Positions 53,501 through 64,000 of a DNA stretch of 64,000 nucleotides are shown here, one piece after another. Origin of the DNA: Carallia brachiata (taxonomy: Eukaryota > Streptophyta > Magnoliopsida > Malpighiales > Rhizophoraceae); the NCBI GenBank assembly GCA_021464245.1, contig JADCRB010000025.1, forward strand, positions 4,281,903 through 4,345,902, in the 5' to 3' direction. Position 1 is the stretch's first letter, and each line of letters opens with the position of its first letter. Both the position numbers and the translations under genes were made by a program. The notes under the pieces were generated by a model. That model was not told where the DNA came from, made no database searches, and saw only the letters and a program-made list of their open reading frames with translations.

Positions 53501-54743
53501 TAGAACACAGGAAATACAGTAACAAAAGAGAGCTCTAAAGAAATGTTGTAAATGGTTAGAATATCTCAGCACTAAGATAAGATATTGTGGTCCCACCTGT
53601 CTATCTTTTGGCAGTGTTTTCCATAAATTGCATGGAACTGCTCACGCACCTTAGAATGTTCAACTTCCATGGTCTTTCTCCCTCTAAAGCATTTCTGCAG
53701 TTGCTCACTAGTCATATCTTTGCAAAACGACTTGAATGGAAAACTTTAGGTTTTCTCCACATTTACAATTATGGCACACTAGTCATGACATCCAACCAAA
53801 CCACAATCTAAACATTCAGCTTTTGACCAAATCAGGCAGTTTAAAGGCATCCAGACGGGATTCGTAATAATTAGCTTAAGAATGCAATGTGGTTACCACA
53901 GATTTAGGAAGCAAGGAAAGCATGAATAAACAAGGGCTCTATCAATCCACGTACTAATCCTACAGCTTTAATAAACATCATAACAACTTGGCAATCAAAG
54001 TAAACCCAGTCCACATGATTCATTTCGTCTTTAATATTACCATATACACACAGCTAAACCCAGAAAAGCAATTGCCATACACAGTATCTCAAAATGCACA
54101 AATTAAACCCCAAATTACCCTCCCAGTGAGAACCACAAAAAATTTCATTTCATAGGACTAGAAGGGATATTTTCAATAAATACAGAAAGGGAGTAGAACA
54201 GTGGATTACGATGAAACAGTCATAATTGAAAAAAAAAAAAAATTATACCTGGTATCGGGCAATTCACAAATAAAAAAACCAGTAGAAAAAACAACATTCA
54301 TTTCAGCAGAATTTTCAACCAACATAAACAAAGAGAAAACGAGTGAATTACTCGGCGAGAAATCAATATTCAATACATTTTAAGGAATCAATACCAGAAA
54401 GAGTCAAAGTAGCAATCAAGAAATGGAGACAGACCACATAACTTACGACAAAGCAGTAAAAAATCAGATCATAAAAGGGAACAAGAACACATGAATTACA
54501 GACGAACAGTCAAAACACAATCCATAAAATAAAAGACTAGAAATTTAAAAAAAAAAAAAAGAAAAAAAAGGTGAAGAAGCAAACCTGAATTTTAATAGCG
54601 GCGGCATTCTGTTGGCGCAACCACAATCGGCGGTTGCGCTCCAACCTAGTTTGCTCGAGAAGCTTCTGTCTATCTCTTTCTTTGGAGCTCCGGCCTCCCA
54701 AATCGACTCGCTTCCGAGTCGTCGGATCGCCGGTGAAGAACAT
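41586..54743 (-). CDS. UPL6: HECT E3 ubiquitin ligase, UPL6 type
   Basis: Transfers ubiquitin to substrates through a thioester on its HECT cysteine. 26 exons: 54743-54585, 53694-53597, 53461-53337, 52726-52612, 52271-52091, 51203-51021, 50801-50619, 49957-49882, 49682-49570, 49470-49172, 48937-48841, 48731-48588, 48439-48356, 48276-48190, 47938-47798, 47712-47587, 46230-46132, 45534-45467, 44680-44614, 43926-43756, 43659-43570, 43253-43173, 42543-42470, 42343-42272, 42078-41989 and 41652-41586. Phases agree throughout and the product is 1029 residues, the length I recall for Arabidopsis UPL6. The start MFFTGDPTTRKRVDLGGRSS is the plant UPL6/human UBE3B-C type; an IQ motif follows (about 49-59). 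The C-terminal third is the HECT domain, with GIDGGGIFKDFMENI, LLYPNPGSG, HFLGTLLAK, YAGGYH, FVTGCSRGPLLGF and the catalytic Cys997 in LPTSATCMNLLKLP. The intron after exon 10 appears to be GC-AG. An in-frame ATG lies upstream at 54854, but the family start is at 54743. Confidence 0.95.
42170..42182. repeat. T-run followed by a G-run in a UPL6 intron
   Basis: A 10-base T-run runs straight into about 12 Gs (plus strand), within the intron between exons 24 and 25. The transcript reads C-run then A-run. Similar tracts occur in other introns of this gene. Confidence 0.85.
47519..47533. repeat. 15-base G-run in a G-rich patch, UPL6 intron
   Basis: Lies within a G-rich stretch (47505-47580) containing GGGGG, the long run, GGTGGTGAGGGGAGGAGGG and GATGGG, about 55 bp past the donor of exon 16 on the template strand. 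Such G-run spacing is compatible with a G-quadruplex. Slippage makes the exact run length unreliable in assemblies. Confidence 0.85.
49789..49801. repeat. G-run in a UPL6 intron
   Basis: About 12 consecutive Gs after CTAGGGGAA and before CAGCAGGAAGAGGGGGAG, in the short intron between exons 8 and 9. Same strand bias (G on the template strand) as the other two tracts. Confidence 0.85.
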
Positions 54744-55200
54744 CTCGCCCCGACCCGAGTAAAAAGCCCTAACACCCCTCCCTCCCTCCCCCAAAACAGA
54801 AACAATCAAACGGTGGAGAGAAACAGGAAACGAGTTTGTAGTACAAACAATCAAGAATCAATCTGTCAAATTAATTTCAGCGGAAGAAAGATTTGGAGAA
54901 GATGAAAGAGAGAGAGAGGGGGAGAGGGAAAGAAAGAAAAGAAAGAGAGGTTTTGGTTTCGGGTCAAAGGAACGAATTTGGACTTTGATGAGCCTCTCTA
55001 TTATGCCTCGACAAGAATTGCAGGAGAGACAGAGAGAGTTATGCAGTGTCTTTGTCCCTAGCTTTTTTCCTTTTTCTTGATCAACCTGGAATTCATTACA
55101 TAGAATTTTTTCTACACTGGGAATCTGGGGAAATATGGGAACAAAGGATGCACCGTGGAAAAGGGGAAACAAAATACTAACTCAATTGCTACCAAAAAAT
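54744..55200. other. UPL6-like 5' leader and promoter
   Basis: A pyrimidine-rich leader when read on the minus strand, with a GA-rich plus-strand patch at 54900-54955. Base composition changes to strongly A+T rich at about 55190, which probably marks the upstream end of the gene. No TATA box was assigned. Confidence 0.5.
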
Positions 55201-55984
55201 AATAAATAATAATGATAATTGCTACTAAAATATATTAAAATCTTCGATAACAATTATAGTTTCAAATTTAATTTTAGTTAAAATCAATGAAGAAATTTGA
55301 TTGTTATTGAAAATATTAAAAATTAATTAAAGATAAATGTGTTATGATTCTCTATTGTGTAGTGATTATTTTATATTAAAAGATATACTACTTAATTTGA
55401 TATGATAGTTTGATAATAATTTAATATGTCTTTCTTTGTATGGAATTTATGTAGTATAGAATTGTCGAGTATAAAATTTGATGACATTAAGTTTAAGTTT
55501 GAGAAAAGTTCATACAGACCTAACAATACTGGGATCGTGTATATATATATATATATATTCTTAATCATATTACAAATAATTTGTTTTTTTTTTAAAAAGA
55601 GAGACTTTGTAAATTATGCGAGAATTGACGATGCGTGTTTCTTCCCGACAAAGAAAAGCGAAGGTGCGCTGTGAGCTGTGAGGAAGGAAAATTCCTAACT
55701 TAACCCCAATTAAAAACAAATGGGCCTGATAATCCGAAAACAAATGTTCCTAGGCCTGCTCCTCGGCCTGCAGTAATTCTTATTTTAGGTGACAAGGCTG
55801 AACACTATTTTACTGTCTGTCACTCGATCATTAATGGGGTGAGAGCCCACCCAAACAATAAAGCTAGAAGCCCGAATTGAAAGATCCATTAAGCCAATGG
55901 TATGGGCCCCAAAATCACGTTTAAGATCCTAAAATTGAAACTATTATAAAATCGAACGTAAGCCCAACCTATCACAAGCAGTCC

Positions 55985-56140
55985 GAGGGCCTCACCAGTG
56001 CCCGCATGATGGCTGAGTTTTATAGATGGACGTTAGTTTAGTGGTGGGGGGTGTGCAGAGGTCGATCCCGCTTGGTCCATATCTCCCTTTTCTTTATACA
56101 TGCCCATAAGGTTTTCTATCGACCAACAAAAAAAGAAAAA
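55985..56140 (+). mobile_element. Possible tRNA-derived SINE
   Basis: The block TTAGTTTAGTGGTGGGGGG (56033-56051, like a polymerase III A box) is followed 15-20 bp later by GAGGTCGATCCCGC (56058-56071), which resembles the B box GGTTCGANNCC. The element then has a unique 3' part and a short A-rich tail (CAACAAAAAAAGAAAAAGAG, 56124-56143). That is the plan of plant SINEs. I saw no clear target-site duplication and recognise no named family. Confidence 0.4.
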
Positions 56141-57654
56141 GAGATATGAGAATAATAATAATAGAATAAACTACTCTATGAGGATTCAATAATAGTTACG
56201 GTAGTTGAAGACAATAATTTCTAACTCAGTTTTCTTGTTGAGGTGGTTGGGAATAATAACTTGCAACTGAATTTTTTGTTTAATTGTTGAACTATTAACT
56301 CCAAATGTCAAAAAAAAGATTAATATCGTCTACCCCACTCTTAACTCCACTTTTTAGATTAGAAAATAGATATATGACTATAAATTTAAGACCTAAATAC
56401 AGATATATTTTGTGCAATGTTGTAGATAAATAATAACCAATTGGTTTAATGCTGTCAATTTTTTAATTTTGATTTATCATGAGAGGGTGTCATTGCAATC
56501 CTATCGTTCTTTCATATTAAGTTTTGAATTTCCCGGAGTCATTTGCTCCAAAACATAGGCTTAGGAATCAATTGAACAAATTTATACCAAACCAATTTCA
56601 AAATGAGGAGATTTTAGCAAGATCAAGAGCCTGAAAATGCTCTTGGATTTGAGGTTAAGGGGGCTTAGTTAAATCAAGTTGAGTTGAGCACCATGAGGCA
56701 AAAAAATGCAGATTCTCAAGGGTCAAGGTCACTTTGCATTTTTGCAGCACACTCCTTGGACGGTGATAAGAAGGGGGATTCATATCGCTGCGGGATTTGA
56801 ATCTAGTCCCTCGGTTATAAATTACTACTTCCAATCACTTCAGTTTTTACAAAGGCCTTGACGACAAGGGACAATATGAAAGCAAATAAGCAATGGCAAC
56901 TAGAGCCATTTGTGTTGGGCTCTTGTCAGGTTCTTGTCCGAATAATCGGAGGATTCAAGAAGGAAAAACATCGTACCATTTATGAGATGGAAGCTTCGAT
57001 CAAAAGTGGACGGAGCCCAACCTTTTTTAACGTCAAAAGCAAATTAGGTGTTACTGCAAATTTTAACAATTAGCAAAGTTTGTTATTGAAAGTGCTTCAT
57101 TCTGATTCAGCGAACAAGACTTAATAATCATTACAAGGTTTGTTCAACTGGGACAATGGTTCTTGAGCCGATTCCTGCCTTACCCACTAGAGGTTTTTGC
57201 TCAAATTAATTTGGGCGGAACTTGGCCGTTTGACCTTTATATTTGACCTCCTTTACTTTCTCATTATTTTTATTGGCTTTTTCTTCGGAGCACTGTTACA
57301 GTATTTGTAACATGAGAGAATTTTGTAATAGAAATTTTAACTGAATATAATTAGATCACAATTTTTTACTACTATCATAATACTTTTTGTAATGAAAAAT
57401 AGTAAAATGTACTTTTTTTTGTTATAAAAAATATCATAATAATTATAAAAATTCAAAAATTTGTAACATTCGAATGAAATTTCGGACACAAGATCTCTAA
57501 TGCCCTACTTTATTCCTTTTCTCTAGATTAAAACTTCAGTTTTGCCTTGCCAACTCAAACTTGTTTACCTTATTTTTGGTCAAACAAACTTGTTAACCTG
57601 TTGGGCAATCTCGGCTAAGTTAAATAATATACATATTATTTAACTTAGAAAAAA

Positions 57655-57864
57655 ATTACATTTCTAGAAGAAAAAATGTTCGAAATACTTGAATGTAACT
57701 GGTCGGATTTAATGTGCAACCGATTGGATTGTAAGTGCAACTAATTATAAGAAGAAAATTTCTTCTTTCACTTAATTGCACTTACTATCTAATCAGTTGC
57801 ACATTAAATTTGATTAGTTGTATTTAGGCGACATGTCAGATATTTTTTTCTCTGGAAGTGTAAC
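57655..57864. mobile_element. Foldback MITE
   Basis: The two halves are inverted complements. ATTACATTTCTAGAAGAAAA pairs with TTTTTTCTCTGGAAGTGTAAC. GGATTTAATGTGCAACCGATT pairs with AATCAGTTGCACATTAAATTT. TAAGTGCAACTAATTATAAG pairs with CACTTAATTGCACTTACTA. No coding content; boundaries are good to a few bases. Confidence 0.75.
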
Positions 57865-60699
57865 AATGCCTTTTGGGGTAAGTGGTAATATTTTTCCTCC
57901 TTTTGGAGGATGGCCAGTGCTATTGACTGTTGCACTTTGTTATAAGAAAACAAATCATTGCGTGTTCTAGTCCATATAATTCAAATGAAGCCATATTCTT
58001 ATGTCATCCAATTCTCTAAATTGTCTTAGATAACACCCACTTTCTTTGGATCATACCCTGTTTTTCAATTGTCCTTATTTCTTTTATATTTTTTTTTATT
58101 GTCATGATGCCATAATATTATTTCTTAGACGATGTTTGGTAAGATGTAGTGCACTAGTATGTAATAAGACATACAATAGAATTAATGAACAACCAGACTT
58201 AACTAGATTGTCCATTAGACAGTTCATACAGGTCATCCTTGAGGGAATATAACCACCACCATGTCATGGACCTGTCACCTACAAGCATTGACAACACATA
58301 TTAACATATCAAAAATTTACAAAGTTAAGAAAAAGAGAGATGCAAAACTGACATATAACAATTAATTATTTTATTTTTTATAATTAAAAAACTTTTTTTA
58401 TATATTAGAGACTCACGATTTATGCTATACGTTTAGAAAGCTACAAAAGTTGAAGTTGTGCTTTTATTAAAAATCTAAAAATAAAAAGATAGTTCAGAAT
58501 TGAGATGATAACGTTTAATCCTACCATTATTTTTGCTGTGAAAATAGTAGTTGATTTTGATAACTAAGCATTCTTTTGTCGACACGCAATACTAGCTAGG
58601 CAAAAACCCACGAATGGTATGTCGACCATGGCCTTTATAGACTAAACATAGGGGTTGAAACTTTAGGCCACAGAGTATTAAAAAAACATGATGGCTTAGG
58701 CTGCTAATTAATATAATTATAGATCCCCCATGGTATCTAACGGGATTGCAAAATGGCCTATTATTTAAAATATTATCTCAAACTTTAACATGCAAAGCAC
58801 AATGACTTGTAGCCTTTGGCATCATGATTGATTGTCTGGTTAATTAGAACAAGATATGATAAATAAAGCTCTACTATATAATTAATTTTAAATAATATTA
58901 AAATAATTATACAGTTTATTTAATTATATTTAATAATTTATTTTTTAAAATTTCAATTATTCAAAGATATATATCGCTTTGATTATATTTTATCTTATTT
59001 TAAAAACATTACCAAATATTTCCTTAATAAATATAAGTCCGTACTAATATATATGAGCAAATAGAATAATAATATATAGCACTTTGTCCAAAGCGAGCTT
59101 ATTTTCAACTTAATACGCTGTTTTGTTGTGCTTTAGCCAAACAAGCGTCTTCAAAATCGGGGAGAAAAAAGGGAAAAAATGTTTCAAACGCTTTGCTTTC
59201 TACTTTTTGGGAGCATTGTCGAGTTCAAACTCTTCATTGTGTTCCAACTTTTTTTCGTTCTTGCTAGAACAGAGAACTCTTGTCTGATGATACATGCATG
59301 GTGCACAGCTTGGCAAGTGAATTAAAGCTCGTGTCTAATCAAAAAGCTAAGTTAACAAGCGAACAAAATGTACTAATTAGTTTAATATTCGATCTAGCAA
59401 ATAATGTTCAATGTCTGGTTCAAATTGAACACTATAAACGCATTTTTTTTAGTTGATTAAATTGTCATATGATGGTGTACTCGAATTACAAACAGACAAA
59501 ACTAATACAATAATGTTAATATCGAGTTCATAGTTTTATCACTGAATTTTATTGCATAGATACGAATCAATTTTTAATTTATTTGCTATCTATCAAAAAA
59601 CGTGGTAATTAAACGTTTAATACTAAACTATTAGGCTTTCTTTCAATCTCTCCACGAGCCTTATGATTATCAATACCCAGTAGTAATACAGACAGACGTT
59701 TGCGCAAAGATTTAATAGTCGCAATTAAACAAAAAAAGGGCGGCTACACGTGGTGCTTTAGGAGAAAAACTGAAAAGACAATATTTTTTTTTATAGAATA
59801 AAAAATCTAATCTCGAAGGTATTATTCATCAGATTTTTAAGTTAGAGTTTGAGTAATTTTTATTTGAACAGTCAGTTTAACAACTCTCAAAATGGTCAAA
59901 TCTACCACACGAGCGCCAGCAAAGCCAACGAGCTTTCCCACTGGTGTTTTGAATGACGAGTCTAATTTTAAGCGCAGTCCACAATCTTTCACTATTAAAT
60001 AGCTACCTAGTCATTTTTAGAAAAGGATGTATGCATTGAGACTCAAACTCAAGATACCGAACATAAAGACACATCAATTTACTACTGAGTCACTGACTCG
60101 CGTGATATGAAAAAACGATTAAATTTATCTAAAGAGTGTCTCTCTACAAAGTTACATTAAACGAACCATATATGAACGAGGAAGTAAGATTTGAACTGAA
60201 ATATACATGGGATCTTAATCATTTTCTTTATCAACAGTTTAACTAACTAAACTATGTCTTTAATTATTTTTTGCCAACATTTAAAACCATATTAAAACAA
60301 CTGCTAATTAAGTACTTGTACATTGCTCACTTTGCCGCCCATGTTATTCAAGATATGTGATTAAACTTATTAAAGTCTTAAACAACCAAGTTGGAGTCAA
60401 ACAGACTCCGCATAAAAATTACAGACCCCGAGCTGCTTCCTTGGCTGACCGAACAAAGTTTCTAACCCGTGTGGAAAATGGCGCTGAGTGGGTTTTTGTT
60501 AAACCAAAGAAGTACCTACGTTGTAATAATTTCACAAATGGCACGGCGCAAAAGTAGAATGGAGAAAAAAAAAGTTAACAAACGAAAATATCCTCAATTT
60601 TGTGTGCATTCAAAAATTTAGTTCGACATTTAAAATAACAGTTTAATAGTTGTAAAACTTTCTTGTAAGGCTAAATGCAGGGGACGGGAAAATGAAATT

Positions 60700-60885
60700 A
60701 TAGGAGAAACAGAATTTTTTTTTTGTAATTAATTAAATTATTTGTATAACGAGATATTTAATTATTATAATAAAATTTAAGAGTATTTTTTTATTTATTT
60801 TATTATAAATATTAAGTAATTTATTATACAAATAAATTTATTAATTACACAAAAAAAAATTATTTTTTCTGTGTTTTCTCTCTTG
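60700..60885. mobile_element. Foldback MITE
   Basis: Left TAGGAGAAACAGAATTTTTT and right TTTTTTCTGTGTTTTCTCTC are inverted complements. Inner blocks AATTATTTGTATAACGAGAT and TATTATACAAATAAATTTAT also pair. About 185 bp, A+T rich, no coding content. Confidence 0.65.
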
Positions 60886-63800
60886 GATTCACGTAACAGG
60901 ACTCTTTTTTGTAATTCATTTCCATCTCAACGAACTTTGTTTGATCTGACGACTTGAGAGCATATTGACTCTGATAGAAGTGACAGATATAGGGTACATA
61001 CCATTGGCCTTAAATGTAGGTCAAGCAGATTTTATCAGATAAAAATGACGGTACACTAAATTTATTAAAAAAATTGTAAGAACGTTATATTATTATTTTT
61101 TAAAAAATAAGCTAAATATATAAAAATAACATAAAATTTATGATGATATTTTTTATATTAATCTAAATAAATAAAAGAAAATTCTCCCGTTTCTCTCAGA
61201 ATTGATAAGTATCTACTTATAAAAAAAAAAAAAAAGGCTAAAATGAAAATTGTCTATTACAGGGACGCGCATCTAGAAGATAAAATTTTAAAAAAAATTT
61301 AATTGCGTAAAAATACAGTCAAAAGAGTGGGAGTGGCACCTATTCCATTTAACATCTTATATGTAATTTATTTTTTAATTTAATAATTTTTTTTATCAAA
61401 TTACATCACATCATTATGTGTCTACTGTATTACTCTTACTACATTACAACTAAATTTTTTTTGTAACAAAAAAAAAAAAAAAGAAGAGAGGCAGTTAGTC
61501 ATGGCATGATCGAAGATTGACTAGCATAGTTAGGAAGCAACTCAAACTACTTAATAAATACAAAAGTAGAAACAAAAAAAAAATTCCAAATCAAGTCCTT
61601 TAATAAACGTGGACTTACGTCGAGAGAAAGGTTCCATTGAATCTAGACTAGCTAAAAGTAACTCATGATCAATTTCTTCATCTCTTGCTGTTTCCCACCA
61701 TAATTCCATGCCCCAATATCTACACATCTATTGATTTCATTTTCGTTGCAACTGTACTTAGTTATATGTAGACAGCAGCTAGTAGGCGATTATTAATTTT
61801 GGGTCATCTTCGTCGTCATTTTCAACGTTTATCTCCATCGTCATCTTTGTTGTCACCGCTTACATACATAATCACAAAAATCCATTTGCACTAAGAAATA
61901 AATCTCCAAAATACATGTACGGGAACGAAATACGTCAATTTAGGCACAATTAAACAAGATTGCAATCTGGCTGCCACGGTGATTGGGTGTTTCTATTTGA
62001 AGCCTGGAAATGAATTATATTTATGGCCTATATACTCTATGGACTATAATAGCCTATACAAGGTGACATTGATTGCCACCGCCCCTAAGAAAATGAAAGG
62101 AAGAATTTTAATTAAAAAAAAAAAGAATCACGTTCCCTAAAAATTCAAGTGTCATCAAATTTGTCATATTTGATGTTGTTTTATAGTAGTTACAAAAGCG
62201 AATGACCATTAGATTGTACCGGTGATCATTTGCTACACATAAACCTAAGTAGGCTAGGAAGATTAACTGATGGATCCTAGTACTATTTTTTTTTTCTCAT
62301 TTCTTTTTTTTTTCTCTCTTTTGACATAAAAAACGATTAATGGCTAGCTTGTCATGTGTTAATTCAAAAAAAGAAAAATTCAAAGATACTTACATGAGAT
62401 ACACAATATCTTACTAAGACAAAGTCCTGAAACCCCATACTTTGGTGGAAATTTTTTTTTAGAGACCAGAAGTTAGAATTTTTAACCGTATCCTACGCCC
62501 TTGAAAAAAATGTCTGCGACGTCATATTTTCGTAAGAGAAACGTCAAGCCTTGAGTAGAAGTTTTAATCAGTTTATTTAGCTTTGGCTACTCTAGCATCT
62601 TTATAGAACCGATGGCACTTGCATCCATCTCGACCGCCAATGAAAGAAATTTGTAGATGAATATGCGCTACATGTAACCATGTATTTCGAATTTGTGTCA
62701 TGTAATTTGATGGTTGTTCTTTGTTGGAAAGGCTGGTGGATTTTCAATCAAATGTAAGACATAATTGTTATTATATTTATGTATAAACAATTAGGCATAA
62801 AAGAATTCTAATAATAAACCTTAGAATTTCACGTTTTTCATACAGCAAGAAAGAGAAACACACTTAATCAATATAGAACTTGAGAACTCTTTAATATAAC
62901 AAATTAAGGAAAAATGATTTCTCTTTTGAATCCCTTCCTTAATAATGGAAAGAACACACTGTCATTGAATTGTGTTTTAACATTGAATTAATTTTTTAGA
63001 CGTTGTTAGATGATAGGGATAGAAATAGAACCAAACTCTTATTTATAGAATTTTTAGTCTCCTAGTAAGATTCTTGTTGACAATTTTGTCTCTTAACCTA
63101 TGAAATGTTTCATTCAGAGTTACATTTTTTTTAATAATTAATAAGATCTAAACATTTAAAATATTTGCTAAATTATTTATAATTTTATTAAATAAAATAA
63201 TATTTAATAAAATGTCTTTAAGTATTATTACGTGGGATATTATTTATATTAACTCAAACTCAATGTCTCGTTTAATTTAATATAAACACGTCAAGATCAC
63301 TAACAATATTCACTCAATCTGGCTTTGACCAATAAGATTCTGTCACATGTAAACAATCAAGTCTTTGAAAAATTATTTTATCTTTAAAAATTCGTAATAA
63401 ATTACACAAATAACACGAAAAAATAGAGATTCGGATGAAATCTCATTAATCTAACATTGAGTTAGAGCCCATACATAGTCTACAGAACTTAGCACACATC
63501 TCATCGTCTAAGTAGTTTGAATGTTTTTTTCCCACCCACACACCAAATCAACAATACGTTAGAAAATGTCCTCCTTCTTGGAAATTTTATTTTGGAAGAT
63601 TATGAAGTTTCTCTAAATCCATTAGTTCCAACAAATACAAACAAAAATCATAAAATGAAAATCATATCCATAATTATATTTACCGGACTGGGTTTGTCTA
63701 ATCTTAATGACAGTTAATCAGGTTAGACTCTGGGGAAATAACTGCAACCAGCGATTGAGTAGTAATTGCTGGTGGTCGTGGAAACCTATCCACAATCCAA

Positions 63801-64000
63801 CGGAACATCAACTTCGATAAGGATAACTAGCTTAAACTAAGTGCGATGGCTGTTGTCTAGTAGTTTAAAAATTTCATTCGTACTATATCATGAATTTAAG
63901 TTTTCATTAAAATATTCAATGAAATTAAATATATTTGATTCTCTATAATTTTAAAAAAAAACTCATGCTCTTTATTAAACATTATAAAATTTATTTTTTT

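Larger units (their letters stand above)
55201..64000. other. Gene-free region
   Basis: Almost 9 kb of A+T-rich DNA in which I recognise no gene or pseudogene. It contains an AT microsatellite (about 55540-55558), a possible SINE (55985-56140), two foldback elements (57655-57864 and 60700-60885) and a less A+T-biased stretch from 55640 to 56110. Short frames (56858-57073, 60357-60557, 63517-63717) show no family resemblance. Confidence 0.55.

Noticed and set aside
56780..56830. tRNA-like GGGATTTGAATCTAGTCCC
   Set aside because: It looks like a T-arm, but I could not find a matching acceptor stem, D arm or anticodon arm around it.
60010..60115. tRNA- or SINE-like string with GACTCAAACTCAAGA and TACTGAGTCACTGACTCG
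   Set aside because: Only a degenerate B-box-like complement is visible. There is no A box or tail, so it is too weak to call.

Overview
The window is nuclear DNA of a dicot plant. All seven loci resemble flowering-plant genes. Exons are joined by GT-AG introns (one GC-AG), intergenic DNA is very A+T rich, and the spaces hold many small foldback (MITE-type) elements and few other repeats. Protein similarity points to a core eudicot, perhaps a rosid tree such as Citrus, but the species cannot be proven from the sequence. I found no bacterial, viral or CRISPR features, no convincing tRNA or rRNA gene, and no intact retrotransposon.

Layout. (1) 1-6.0 kb: intergenic, with two adjacent foldback elements (4.3-5.0 kb) and a third at 5.2 kb. 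(2) 6.0-8.3 kb, plus strand: a PP2C protein phosphatase. (3) 9.7-12.1 kb, plus strand: mitochondrial dihydrolipoamide dehydrogenase (E3 subunit). (4) 13.6-15.0 kb, minus strand: SWC5/CFDP1 (BCNT-domain) subunit of the SWR1 chromatin remodeller, with an internal exon-scale duplication. (5) 15-28.6 kb: gene-poor, with MITEs, a broken ZIP metal-transporter gene whose last exon exists in several copies in both orientations (20.6-23.7 kb), and a diverged duplicate of the DNA that lies just upstream of the next gene. (6) 28.6-31.4 kb, plus strand: chloroplast ribosomal protein S1. (7) 31.9-38.5 kb, minus strand: NEMF/Rqc2-type ribosome quality-control factor with a CCHC zinc knuckle. (8) 41.6-54.7 kb, minus strand: HECT ubiquitin ligase of the UPL6 type, 26 coding exons. 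(9) 54.7-64 kb: no gene recognised; simple repeats, MITEs and one possible SINE.

The intact genes are housekeeping genes and do not form one pathway. They touch mitochondrial carbon metabolism (E3), chloroplast translation (S1), cytosolic quality control (NEMF and a HECT ligase), chromatin (SWC5) and signalling (PP2C). From memory of the Arabidopsis map, PP2C-LPD-UPL6 match the At3g17205/At3g17240/At3g17250 neighbourhood, with a second PP2C-LPD pair at At1g48030/At1g48040. SWC5 and RPS1 match At5g30490/At5g30510. The order is therefore probably ancestral.

I joined the exons by hand with splice consensus and reading phase. The joined frames give 385, 511, 324, 424, 1131 and 1029 residues without internal stops. 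I did not find a previously undescribed system. The most unusual structures are the inverted ZIP pseudogene, the duplicated SWC5 exons and the duplicated RPS1 upstream region with a nested MITE.
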